From XN24 sp047921395 (GTDB lineage Bacteria; Pseudomonadota; Gammaproteobacteria; Steroidobacterales; XN24): a stretch of 17,578 nucleotides of DNA. Location of the stretch: NCBI GenBank assembly GCA_047921395.1, contig JBLRWH010000055.1:1-17578 (forward strand). Reading direction: 5' to 3'. The notes under the pieces were generated by a model. It was not told the DNA's origin. It saw only the letters and a program-made list of their open reading frames with translations, and made no database searches. This document shows, one piece after another, positions 1-10,200 of this stretch; position 1 is the stretch's first letter; every line of letters starts with the position of its first letter. The position numbers and the translations under genes are program-made.

Positions 1-1451
1 CTGCTTCACTGCTGGTCATCTTCGGCGCCACCGGCGACCTCGCCCAGCGCATGTTGCTCCCTGCCCTGCATGGTCTCGACCGCGACGGCCTGCTGCCGGA
101 AGCGCTGCGGATCATCGGTTGTGCACGGAGCAACCTCGATCGAGAGGCCTTCCGCGCCCAGGTGGCGAAGGCCATCGCGCGGCAGACGCCGGCGGCGGAT
201 TGCACCGAGGAAAGCGTACGCCGCCTCCTGGAACGCATCGACTACGTCCCCGTGGACCTGTCCGACGACGCATCGATGGCCGCCCTGGCCGACCGGGTCG
301 CCGCGATGCGCACGGGCGACGTGCTGTTCCACCTCTCCACGGCGCCGCGCTGGTACGGCGACATCTGCGCCGCGCTCGGCCGGGCCGGGCTTTCCGGCGA
401 GGGCACCCGGGTGATGATGGAGAAGCCGATCGGGCATGACTTCGCCAGCTCCTGCGCCATCAACCGGGACGTCTCGGCCGTGTTCGACGAGAGCCGCGTA
501 TACCGCGTCGATCACTATCTGGGCAAGGAAGGCGTGCAGAACCTGCTGGCGCTGCGCTTCGGTAATGCGCTGTTCGAGCCGCTCTGGAATGCGCGGCACA
601 TCGAGCAGGTGCAGATCACCGTCGCGGAAACCGTCGGCGTCGAGGGCCGCGCCGGCTACTACGACGAGTCGGGGGCCATGCGCGACATGGTGCAGAACCA
701 CCTGCTGCAGCTCGTCTGCCTGACGGCGATGGAGCCTCCCTCCCAGTTCGACCCGAGCGCGGTGCGCAACGAAAAGATCAAGGTGCTGCGCTCGCTCCGG
801 CCGATCCGCGGCGCGGACATCGCCACCCACAGCGTCTCCGGCCAGTACAGCGCCGGCGCCGTGGACAGCGTGGCGGTACCCGGCTATTCCGATGAGCTCG
901 GCAAGGCCAGCCGCACCGAGACCTTCGTCGCCCTGCGTGCGCATATCGACAACTGGCGCTGGTCGGGCGTCCCGTTCTATCTCCGCACGGGGAAGCGCAT
1001 GCCGCGCCGCTGCAGCGAGATCTGCCTCCAGTTCCGGGCCGTGCCCCACTCGATCTTCGCGAACGGCGGGGCGCAAGCCCAGCCCAACGCGCTGGTGATC
1101 CACCTGCAGCCCGAGGAACACATCTCGCTGCACCTGATGAACAAGGCGCCGGGGCTCGACCGCGGCGGTCTCAAGCTGGCGCAGGTGGCGCTCGATCTCG
1201 ACCTCAACGACGCCTTCGAGGACGTACGCCGGCGCAGCGCCTACGAACGCCTCTACATGGACGCCATCGAGGGCGACGGCACACTGTTCGTGCGTCGCGA
1301 CGAGGTCGAGACGGCGTGGCAATGGGTCGATGACATCCTGTCGGGCTGGCGCGAGAGCGAGCACGGCCCGAAGACCTATCCGGCCGGCACCTGGGGCCCG
1401 AGCAGCGCGGTCACGCTGACGGAGCGCTACGGCCACAGCTGGCGCGAGTAG
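1..1451 (+). CDS. zwf: Glucose-6-phosphate 1-dehydrogenase, 5'-truncated by window edge
   Basis: The enzyme oxidises glucose-6-phosphate to 6-phosphogluconolactone with NAD(P)+, the entry step of the Entner-Doudoroff and oxidative pentose-phosphate routes in the cytoplasm. The reading frame is already open at base 3 and starts within the Rossmann motif: VIFGATGDLAQR is encoded before the first internal ATG (position 51), so that ATG is not the true start. Family hallmarks visible are EKPIGHD and the substrate-binding/active-site segment RVDHYLGKEGVQN, followed by the C-terminal dehydrogenase domain. About 482 residues are visible against roughly 490 for the family, so only a few N-terminal residues are missing. 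It is the first visible gene of a five-gene operon; pgl starts 8 bp after the stop. The promoter and any regulator site lie outside the window. Confidence 0.97.
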   Translation, partial: ASLLVIFGATGDLAQRMLLPALHGLDRDGLLPEALRIIGCARSNLDREAFRAQVAKAIARQTPAADCTEESVRRLLERIDYVPVDLSDDASMAALADRVAAMRTGDVLFHLSTAPRWYGDICAALGRAGLSGEGTRVMMEKPIGHDFASSCAINRDVSAVFDESRVYRVDHYLGKEGVQNLLALRFGNALFEPLWNARHIEQVQITVAETVGVEGRAGYYDESGAMRDMVQNHLLQLVCLTAMEPPSQFDPSAVRNEKIKVLRSLRPIRGADIATHSVSGQYSAGAVDSVAVPGYSDELGKASRTETFVALRAHIDNWRWSGVPFYLRTGKRMPRRCSEICLQFRAVPHSIFANGGAQAQPNALVIHLQPEEHISLHLMNKAPGLDRGGLKLAQVALDLDLNDAFEDVRRRSAYERLYMDAIEGDGTLFVRRDEVETAWQWVDDILSGWRESEHGPKTYPAGTWGPSSAVTLTERYGHSWRE

Positions 1452-1459
1452 CGTCGACC

Positions 1460-2163
1460 ATGAGCTGGACCGAGATCCTCCATCGCGACGCCGACGCCCT
1501 GGCCGAATCGCTCGCCGGGACGCTGGAAGCCGCAATTCGCGCCGGGCTGGCCGGGCGCGGTCGCGCGGTGCTTGCCCTGGCCGGCGGGCGCACGCCCTTC
1601 CCCATCTATCGACGCCTCGCCGAGGCCTCGCTCGACTGGTCCGGGGTGCTGCTGCTGCCCACGGACGAGCGCTGGGTCGACCCGAATCATCCGGCCTGCA
1701 ACGCGCGCGAGATGCGCGCGGCATTCGCGGCCGCTGCTGGGGTGAAGGTCATGCCGCTGGTGCCACAGGTGGCCGGACCCATCGCCGACACGGAGCGGGC
1801 CGACGAGATGTTGGCGGATCTCGCAGACCCGTTTGACGCGGTCCTGCTGGGGATGGGCGCCGACGGCCATTTCGCCTCGCTATTTCCGGGCGCCGCCGGC
1901 CTCGCGGCAGGGCTGGACTCGCATGGCCCTGATGACGCTCTGGTCGTCCATCCGGAGCCGTTGCCTCCGGAAGCCCCTTACGCGCGCATTTCGCTCAGCA
2001 CAGCGCGACTGCTGCGCACGCGGCGCCTGATGCTGGCCGCGACCGGCGCCAGCAAGCGCGCCGTGCTCGACCGCGCCCAGGCGCGGCCCGATCCGATTAA
2101 CCTGCCCATATCCGCGCTGTTGCACGATCCCGCGGCGCAGGTCGAAATCCACTGGAGTCCATA

Positions 2164-2164
<1 letters not shown>
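1460..2164 (+). CDS. pgl: 6-phosphogluconolactonase (DevB/SOL type)
   Basis: It hydrolyses 6-phosphogluconolactone to 6-phosphogluconate in the cytoplasm, the step between Zwf and Edd. The 234-residue product has the family motifs in order: AGGRTP (residues 41-46), DERWVDPNHPACN (69-81), GMGADGHFASLFPG (131-144) and a C-terminal RISLSTARLLRTRR segment. Its length is normal for the DevB/SOL family, which is related to glucosamine-6-phosphate isomerases; the DERWV and GADGHFASLFPG signatures point to the lactonase rather than NagB. The ATG follows the zwf stop by 8 bp. The stop codon shares its last A with the edd start (TAATG), which indicates translational coupling. Confidence 0.96.
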
Positions 2165-3984
<1,820 letters not shown>

Positions 3985-3985
3985 C

Positions 3986-4993
3986 GTGTTCGCCCTGGTC
4001 GCCGACATCGGGGGCACCAACGCCCGCTTCGCGCTGGCCGACCTGGACGGGCCTTTGCCCACCCTGCACCACGCTGAATCGCTGCCGGCGGCCGGATTTG
4101 CGAGCCTCCAGCACGTCGCCGAGCATTACCTTTCGCAGCTCGAAAAGGCGCCCCGCACGGCGGCGCTCGCCGTGGCCTGTCCGGTGCGGGACGACGCGGT
4201 CCGGCTGACGAACCGCGCCTGGTCATTCAGCCGCGGCGAGCTGCGCGAAGCGCTCCGCCTCGAGCGGCTGCTGGTGCTCAACGACTTCGGCGCCGCCGCG
4301 TGGACCGTGCCGACCCTGTCCGAGGCCGACAGCGTGCCGATTTACGGTCCCGCCAGCCTGCGCCGGGAAGGACCCATCAGCGTGCTGGGCCCCGGCACGG
4401 GGCTGGGCGTGGCCCTGCTGGTTGGCGACGATCGCATCGGCTGGCGCGTCGTGGAAACCGAGGGCGGCCACGTCGGCTTCGCCCCCCACGGCACCGAGGA
4501 GCGCGAGATCGCCGACTGGCTCATCGCCCGGCACGGCCGGGTGTCGAACGAGCGCGTGCTGTCAGGCAGCGGGCTCGCGCAGATCGATGCGGCCCTCGCG
4601 CAGCGCAAGCCCGGCAAGCTGGACACCCCCGACGCCAGCCTGCGCGATCCGGCCGACATCGTCGCCGCCGCGCTGGAAGGCCACGACGTCTCCTCGCGGC
4701 GCGCGCTGGCGCGATTCTGCGCCATCCTCGGCAGCGTAGCTGGCGACACCGCCCTGATGCACGGCGCCCGGACCGTGATGATCGCCGGAGGGATCGTGCC
4801 GCGCTTCATTCCCTTCCTGCGCGCCAGTGCGTTCCGCGAGCGCTTCCTCGACAAGGGCCGCTTCGCCGCCTATCTCGAATCGGTCTCGGTGCGGGTGATC
4901 ACGCACCCGGCGCCCGGCCTGCTTGGCGCCGCCCTGGCGCTGCGCGCCGACTCATCGACCCGCCCTGTTTCACCAACCCAGGACTCGCCATGA
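3986..4993 (+). CDS. glk: Glucokinase (bacterial Glk type), GTG start
   Basis: It phosphorylates free cytoplasmic glucose with ATP to glucose-6-phosphate, feeding Zwf. From the GTG start the protein has 335 residues and opens with FALVADIGGTNARFALADL, matching how E. coli-type glucokinases begin (phosphate-1 loop DIGGTN at residues 7-12). Other motifs are VLNDFGAAA with candidate catalytic base D100, the ATP-site segment LGPGTGLGVA (134-143), ETEGGHVGFAP (157-167) and a late MIAGGIVPRF segment. An in-frame ATG at 3935 would add 17 residues and overlap edd by 50 bp. I reject it because the added residues lie before the conserved N-terminus, whereas GTG 3986 sits one base after the edd stop. 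The stop overlaps eda as ATGA. A product able to use the glucose released by the glucanases encoded nearby fits the context. Confidence 0.95.
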   Translation: MFALVADIGGTNARFALADLDGPLPTLHHAESLPAAGFASLQHVAEHYLSQLEKAPRTAALAVACPVRDDAVRLTNRAWSFSRGELREALRLERLLVLNDFGAAAWTVPTLSEADSVPIYGPASLRREGPISVLGPGTGLGVALLVGDDRIGWRVVETEGGHVGFAPHGTEEREIADWLIARHGRVSNERVLSGSGLAQIDAALAQRKPGKLDTPDASLRDPADIVAAALEGHDVSSRRALARFCAILGSVAGDTALMHGARTVMIAGGIVPRFIPFLRASAFRERFLDKGRFAAYLESVSVRVITHPAPGLLGAALALRADSSTRPVSPTQDSP

Positions 4994-5652
4994 CCCAGTG
5001 GACCCCCGACGGCCGCGCCGCCGCCGTCGATGCCATTCTGCGCCGGGCCCCGGTGCTGCCGGTGCTGAGCATCGAGCGCCTCGAGGATGCCGTGCCGCTG
5101 GCCCGCGCCCTGGTGGCGGGCGGCTTGCCGGTGCTCGAGGTGACGCTGCGCAGCGACGTCGCGCTCGATGCGATCGCCGCCATGCGTGCCGAGGTGTCCG
5201 AAGCAATCGTCGGCGCCGGCACGATACTCGTGCCCGGCGACCTGGAGGCGGTGACCGAGGCCGGCGCCGTGTTCGCGATCTCGCCAGGGGCCAGCGACGC
5301 ACTGTATGCCGCCGCCATTACGGCGCCGATTCCTTTTATCCCCGCCGTCGCGACGGCCACCGAACTTATGCGCGGCCTGGCGCACGGCCACCGGCGCTTC
5401 AAGTTTTTCCCGGCTCGGGCCGCCGGGGGCGTCGATGCCATGAAGGCCTTCGCGGGGCCGTTTCCGCAGGCGAAGTTCTGCCCGACCGGGGGGATCGCGG
5501 CCGACAGCGCCGCCGGCTACCTGGCGCTGGGCAACGTGATCACGGTCGGGGGCTCATGGATGGTCCCGGCCGAGGCGCTGCGCGCGCGCGACTGGGCGCG
5601 GATCGAGGCGCTCGCCGCGGAGTGCACCCGCCTGCGGGATGCCGCAGGCTGA
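4990..5652 (+). CDS. eda: KDPG aldolase (2-keto-3-deoxy-6-phosphogluconate aldolase)
   Basis: It cleaves KDPG to pyruvate and glyceraldehyde-3-phosphate, the last step of the Entner-Doudoroff pathway. The 220-residue protein shows LEVTLRS with candidate catalytic E50 and phosphate-binding R54, AIVGAGTIL, FAISPGAS, and the Schiff-base lysine K138 in RRFKFFPA, followed by CPTGGI. The positions are shifted by about five residues from those of the E. coli enzyme (E45, K133), in keeping with a slightly longer N-terminus. The frame is open far upstream (from about 4300) but only because of high GC; the ATG at 4990 overlaps the glk stop by 4 bp and precedes the conserved start of the domain. It is the last gene of the operon and ends one base before the stop codon of the convergent GH16 gene, with no room for a dedicated terminator. 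Confidence 0.97.
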   Translation: MTQWTPDGRAAAVDAILRRAPVLPVLSIERLEDAVPLARALVAGGLPVLEVTLRSDVALDAIAAMRAEVSEAIVGAGTILVPGDLEAVTEAGAVFAISPGASDALYAAAITAPIPFIPAVATATELMRGLAHGHRRFKFFPARAAGGVDAMKAFAGPFPQAKFCPTGGIAADSAAGYLALGNVITVGGSWMVPAEALRARDWARIEALAAECTRLRDAAG

Positions 5653-5653
5653 C

Positions 5654-6973
5654 TCAGTCGTCCGTCGCCAGCCGGTAAACGCGCACGTAATCGACCAGCA
5701 TCCGCTGCGGGAAGATCGTGTCGTCGATCCCGCCGCCCGCCCGGCCCCACATCCCGCCGACGGCGAGGTTCAGCACCAGGTGGAACGGGTGGTCGTACGG
5801 CCAGGACTCCCAGCCGTCGTTCTCGTTGACGTACGTGAAGTACAGGGTGTCGTCCACGAACATCTCGACTTTCTCCGGCGACCACTCGACCGCGTAAACG
5901 TGCCAGTCCTGATCCGGCGCGTCGAGCAGGATCCTGCCCTTGCGCTGCTCCCAGTTGATCCAGTAGTAGGCGCGGTTGTGCACCGTGCCGTGCACGTGGC
6001 CCATCTCGTAGCCGACGTGCTCCAGGATGTCGATCTCGCCGGAGTTGGGCCACGCATCGCAGGTCTCGCTGCCCTGCCAGGTGTCGCCTGCCTCGCACGT
6101 CGTGGCATAGCGGAACGGATCCGTCGGCAGCATCCAGATGGCCGCCCACGTGCCCCTGCCGCGTGGCAGCATGGCGCGCGCCTCGAATCGCCCGTACAGG
6201 AAATCGCCCTTGCCCTGGCTGTGGATCCGGCCCGAGGTATACGCCGCATTGGCGTAATCTTCCTTGTGCGCCTCGATGACCAGGTGGCCGTTCTCGACCC
6301 GCAGGTTCTTCGCACGCGCCGTGTAGGCCTGGTCCTCGTCGTTCACCACCCGTGCGGGCCATTCGTCGATCTTCCACTTGCCGGCGTCGAGCGCCCCGTC
6401 CGTGTCGAATTCATCGCTCCAGACCAGTTCCCCCACCGGCCGGCCCCCATTCCCGGGACGGACCACCAGTGCGCTGAGCACCGGCTGACCGACCACGGCA
6501 CTGAAACCGACGTTCAATTCGCCGTCGGTGAGTTCAATGCCCGGGATGGTCACGCTGAGCGCCGACTCGATCTTGCCGTCGCGGGAGCTCATCACGTCCA
6601 GCGCCCGGATGACTGGCTGCCCCTCCACGAGCGCATCGAAGACGCGTTCGCCCCCGCCGAACGGCTCGTGTTCGGCAAAATGGAACGTGATGTCATAGAC
6701 GCCATTCGGCATGCGGCGCGCGATCGCCACGTCGCCCTCGCGGAACGTCTGGTAGAGGAACGGGTCCTGGGAACCCTTGACGGTCTCGAGCCTGCCCGGC
6801 GTCCCGCCGGTCACCGACGACTCCGCCTCGTACATCGTGCCGTCCGTCGCCCGGTACGCCGGCCCGCCGACGTTCACCGCCCAGCCTGCCTCCATGGCGT
6901 CCGCCTGGCCCGGCCCCATGGACACCAGCAGCATGGCAGACGCGACCGGGAAATGACTGGGTGAAATCTTCAT
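5654..6973 (-). CDS. Secreted malectin/CBM57-like plus GH16 endo-beta-1,3-glucanase (laminarinase-like)
   Basis: Predicted to hydrolyse internal beta-1,3-glucosidic bonds of laminarin-like glucans outside the cytoplasm. From the preferred ATG the protein has 439 residues. Residues 1-26 form a signal peptide with hydrophobic core and likely cleavage after ADA. Residues 30-172 resemble a malectin/di-glucose-binding domain (WAVNVGGPAYRATDG near its start, GVYDITFHFAEHEP in the middle). Residues 180-435 are a GH16 jelly-roll, with catalytic motif GEIDILEHVG giving candidate nucleophile E313, D315 and acid/base E318, preceded by GRGTWAAIWMLP and followed by HVHGTVH. A Cys pair (C293, C305) in an insertion before the catalytic motif could form a disulfide. 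An upstream in-frame ATG at 7090 lies at or before the predicted transcription start and is rejected. GAGGA at 6984-6988, 10 nt before ATG 6973, supports the chosen start; ATG 6979 is a close alternative. Transcription is divergent from the phosphorylase operon across a shared operator. Confidence 0.93.
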   Translation of the reverse strand: MKISPSHFPVASAMLLVSMGPGQADAMEAGWAVNVGGPAYRATDGTMYEAESSVTGGTPGRLETVKGSQDPFLYQTFREGDVAIARRMPNGVYDITFHFAEHEPFGGGERVFDALVEGQPVIRALDVMSSRDGKIESALSVTIPGIELTDGELNVGFSAVVGQPVLSALVVRPGNGGRPVGELVWSDEFDTDGALDAGKWKIDEWPARVVNDEDQAYTARAKNLRVENGHLVIEAHKEDYANAAYTSGRIHSQGKGDFLYGRFEARAMLPRGRGTWAAIWMLPTDPFRYATTCEAGDTWQGSETCDAWPNSGEIDILEHVGYEMGHVHGTVHNRAYYWINWEQRKGRILLDAPDQDWHVYAVEWSPEKVEMFVDDTLYFTYVNENDGWESWPYDHPFHLVLNLAVGGMWGRAGGGIDDTIFPQRMLVDYVRVYRLATDD

Positions 6974-6983
6974 TATCATCTGA

Positions 6984-6988
6984 TCCTC
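6984..6988 (-). promoter_or_regulatory. Ribosome binding site for the GH16 gene
   Basis: GAGGA on the minus strand lies 10 nt before ATG 6973 and only 4 nt before ATG 6979. The spacing favours 6973. No comparable site precedes the longer start at 7090. Confidence 0.6.
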
Positions 6989-7090
6989 GTGCTGCCGGGC
7001 TGCAATGCTGCGGACTCGCCATGCGGGTGAAAGTCGACAGCCCTTCCCGACCGCAGCAATCTGGCTGGAACCGCTGCCAACCACATGCAA

Positions 7091-7119
7091 GGTATAGAAT
7101 GTGATGACAGCGCTGTCAA
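7091..7119 (-). promoter_or_regulatory. Sigma-70-like promoter of the GH16 gene
   Basis: On the minus strand TTGACA (7119-7114, perfect consensus) is followed by a 17-bp spacer and TATACC (7096-7091, four of six matches). Transcription would begin near 7084, leaving a leader of roughly 110 nt before ATG 6973. The -35 box lies largely within the 14-bp palindrome, so a bound repressor would block it. Confidence 0.65.
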
Positions 7120-7132
7120 ACTTGTCTAGAAT
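7104..7132 (+). promoter_or_regulatory. Sigma-70-like promoter of the phosphorylase-GH17-GH17-lacI operon
   Basis: ATGACA (7104-7109, five of six matches to TTGACA) is followed by a 17-bp spacer and TAGAAT (7127-7132, five of six matches to TATAAT). The operator palindrome overlaps the -35 box and the first part of the spacer. Transcription would begin near 7139, about 85 nt before ATG 7224. Confidence 0.65.
7105..7118. promoter_or_regulatory. Palindromic LacI-type operator
   Basis: TGACAGCGCTGTCA is a perfect 14-bp inverted repeat with a central CG step, the form typical of LacI-family operators. It sits between the divergent GH16 and phosphorylase genes and covers most of both -35 boxes. 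The obvious candidate ligand is the LacI-family regulator encoded at 12541-13575, the last gene of the operon this site would control. I found no second full copy in the window; only half-sites inside coding sequence. Confidence 0.8.
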
Positions 7133-7223
7133 ACTGCAGCAATAACAAGACTCGAACTGTGCCGCGGAGACCGCTCATCCCGTGGCCGGTGCCGATCGAC
7201 AAGATGATGACTGCGAGGATGTC

Positions 7224-10200
7224 ATGGACGCAATCATTCCCCTGGGTAGCCGCGGAGACGACCCCCTCCGGGTGCATGGCGAATTCGTCGACCTCGCCGG
7301 CGAACGCTATTACGCGATTCGCAATGTTGACCAGATCCCGCCGTTCTTCATCAGCGTCGTGTCGAATGACGATCACTGGCTGTTCGCGTCATCCACGGGG
7401 GGCCTGACCGCGGGGCGCGTCTCCCCGCGCAGCGCCCTGTTTCCTTACATCACCGTCGACAAGATCCACGCGAGCACGAACCACACCGGCAGCCGCACAT
7501 TGCTACGGGTCGATCGGGGCGCGGGCTTCGAGCTCTGGGAGCCATTCAACCGCGAGCAGGTCGGGCGGTTCGGCATCACCCGGAATCTTTACAAGAACAC
7601 CCTCGGCAGCAAGCTCTGTTTCGAGGAGATCAATCACGATCTCAAGCTGGCCTTCCGCTACACCTGGATGACGAGCCGCCGGTACGGTTTCGTGCGGCAG
7701 TGCGAACTGGAGAACCTCGGCGACCATGAGCTGCGGGTTGACCTCCTCGACGGCCTGCAAAATATCCTCCCGGCCGACACGCCCCTGTTCACCCAGACCA
7801 ACGTCAGCAACCTGGTCGATGCCTACAAGTGGACCGAGCTCGACGAGGCCACCGGCCTCGCGCTGATGACGCTGTACTCCGCGATCACGGACCGCGCCGA
7901 GCCGAGCGAATCATTGAAGGCCACGACAGTGTTCTGCCTCGGGCTCGCAAAGAAGGCCGTCTTGATCTCGTCCGGGCAGATCGGAGACTTCCGCCTGGGC
8001 CGGGCCCCACGCCAGGAGCGGCACAAGCGCGGCATCCGCGGCGCCTACCTCGTCAGCACGACGCTCGAATTGGAGCCACGTGGATCGCAGCGCTGGCAGA
8101 TCGTCGCGAACACCGAGCAGACCCAGAAAGACGTGGTCGCGCTGCGCCTCGAACTCGACGACCCGGTCCGCTTGAGCGAAGCGATCTCCCGCTCCGTCGA
8201 CGAAGGCTCCGACAAGCTGGCGCGTATCCTGGCCAGCGCCGACGGTTTCCAGGCCACCGCCGAGGAGAACGTCTCGGTCCACCATTACGCGAACGTGCTG
8301 TTCAACGTCCTCCGGGGCGGCATATTCTTCGAGCAATACACGGTGCTCTCGCGTGATTTCTCCCGCACGATCCGGCATTTCAACCGGGAGATTTTCGAGC
8401 GCAACCGGGATCTGCTGGATACGCTACCCGCGAAACTCGGCTTCGACGAACTTCTCGCGGGCGTCGAGGCGCGCGGAGACAAGCAGCTGCTGCGCCTGGC
8501 GGGCGAATACCTGCCGATCACCTTCGGCCGCCGCCACGGGGATCCCAGCCGGCCGTGGAACCAGTTTGCGATCCGGCTCAAGGACGAGTACGGCAACGAC
8601 CTGCTGTCCTACGAGGGCAACTGGCGCGACATCTTCCAGAACTGGGAGGCGCTCGCCCTGAGCTACCCCGGGTTCATCGGTAACATGATCGCCAAGTTCG
8701 TCAACGCCTCGACGATGGACGGTTACAACCCCTATCGCATCACCAAGGAAGGCATCGACTGGGAGGTCGAGGAACCGGACAACCCGTGGAGCTACATCGG
8801 CTACTGGGGCGACCACCAGATCATCTACCTGCAGAAATTGCTGGAGATCTCGCATCATTTCTATCCGGCGCGGCTGCAAAGCCTGCTGCGCGCGCCGGTG
8901 TTCTGCTATGCCAATGTCCCGTACCGCATCAAGCCCTTCGAGGCCCTGCTGGAAAATCCCAAGAGCACGGTGACCTACGACGAGGCGCTCGCCGAGCGCA
9001 TCGAGCACCGCGTGGCCAGCATGGGCGCCGACGGCAAGCTGGTGCTCGGGCCGGACGACCAGGTGTGCCAGGTCAACCTGCTCGAGAAGTTGCTGGTGCC
9101 GCTGCTGTGCAAGCTCGGCAACCTGGTGGTGGACGGCGGCATCTGGCTCAACACCCAGCGGCCGGAATGGAACGACGCCAACAATGCCCTGGTCGGCGAC
9201 GGCCTGTCGATGGTCACGCTCTGTTACATGCGGCGTTACGTGCATTTCCTGTCAGGACTGCTGGCGGCCGAAGACCAGTGCTTCGCATTGTCCATCGAGG
9301 TCAACCAGTGGCTCGTCGAGACGGCCGCCGCGCTCAGCCGGCTCCGCGCACAGCTGGGGCCGGGGCGGGTCGACGCCGCGATTCGCTACCAGGTCCTGGT
9401 GGAACTGGGCCAGGCCGCGAGCCGCTATCGCGAGGCGGTCTATCGGCGCGAAGGGTTCTCGGGAACCGTCGACCACGAGGCGAGCGGCATCCGGCGCATG
9501 CTCGAGGACGCCATCGCCGCGATCGATCACAGCATCGCCACCAACCGCAGGGACGACGGGCTGTTCCACGCCTACAACCTGATGGACCTGCGCGAGAACG
9601 CGGTCGAGGTCCAGGCGCTGTACCCCATGCTCGAGGGCCAGGTGGCCGCGCTGAGTTCCGGCGCCGTTGCCCCTGCGGAGGCGGTCTCTGTGCTGGAGGC
9701 CCTCTTCGAGAGCGAAGTCTACCGCCCCGACCAGCACAGCTTCATGCTCTACCCGGACCGCAAGCTTCCTGCGTTCCTGGAGAAGAACCGGATCAGCGCC
9801 GCGCAGGTCGCCACCGTGCCGCTCATCGCGCGCATGCTTGCGGCCGGCGATGAGCGCATCATCGTGCGCGATGCAGAGGGCTGCCATCGCTTCAGCGCCG
9901 AATTCAGGAACGTCGGCGACCTGCATGCCGAGCTCGACCTGCTCGTTGCCGACTACGGCGACGAGGTCGAGGCCGCGCGCCCGGCGCTCGCGGCGATCTA
10001 CGAGTCGGTATTCCAGCACAAGGCCTTTACCGGCCGGTCGGGCACCATGTTCGGCTTCGAGGGCCTGGGCTCCATTTACTGGCACATGGTGGCCAAGCTG
10101 CTGCTGGCCGTGCAGGAGAACTTCTTCGCCGCCCTCGAGCACGGCGCCGATGCAGCCACGCGCCAGCGCCTCGGAGAACTCTATTACCGCGTCCGCGAAG

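Noticed and set aside
6..1724. Long minus-strand open frame (572 codons) opposite zwf and pgl
   Set aside because: Arg/Ala-rich shadow of a high-GC coding region; the plus strand encodes unmistakable Zwf and Pgl with full motifs.
6974..7090. Longer GH16 start at ATG 7090 (39 extra residues)
   Set aside because: It lies at or upstream of the predicted transcription start, would bury the signal peptide, and has no ribosome binding site.
7100..7115. Possible CRP site (TGTGA at 7100-7104)
   Set aside because: The second half six bases on reads CGCTG instead of TCACA; only one half-site is present.
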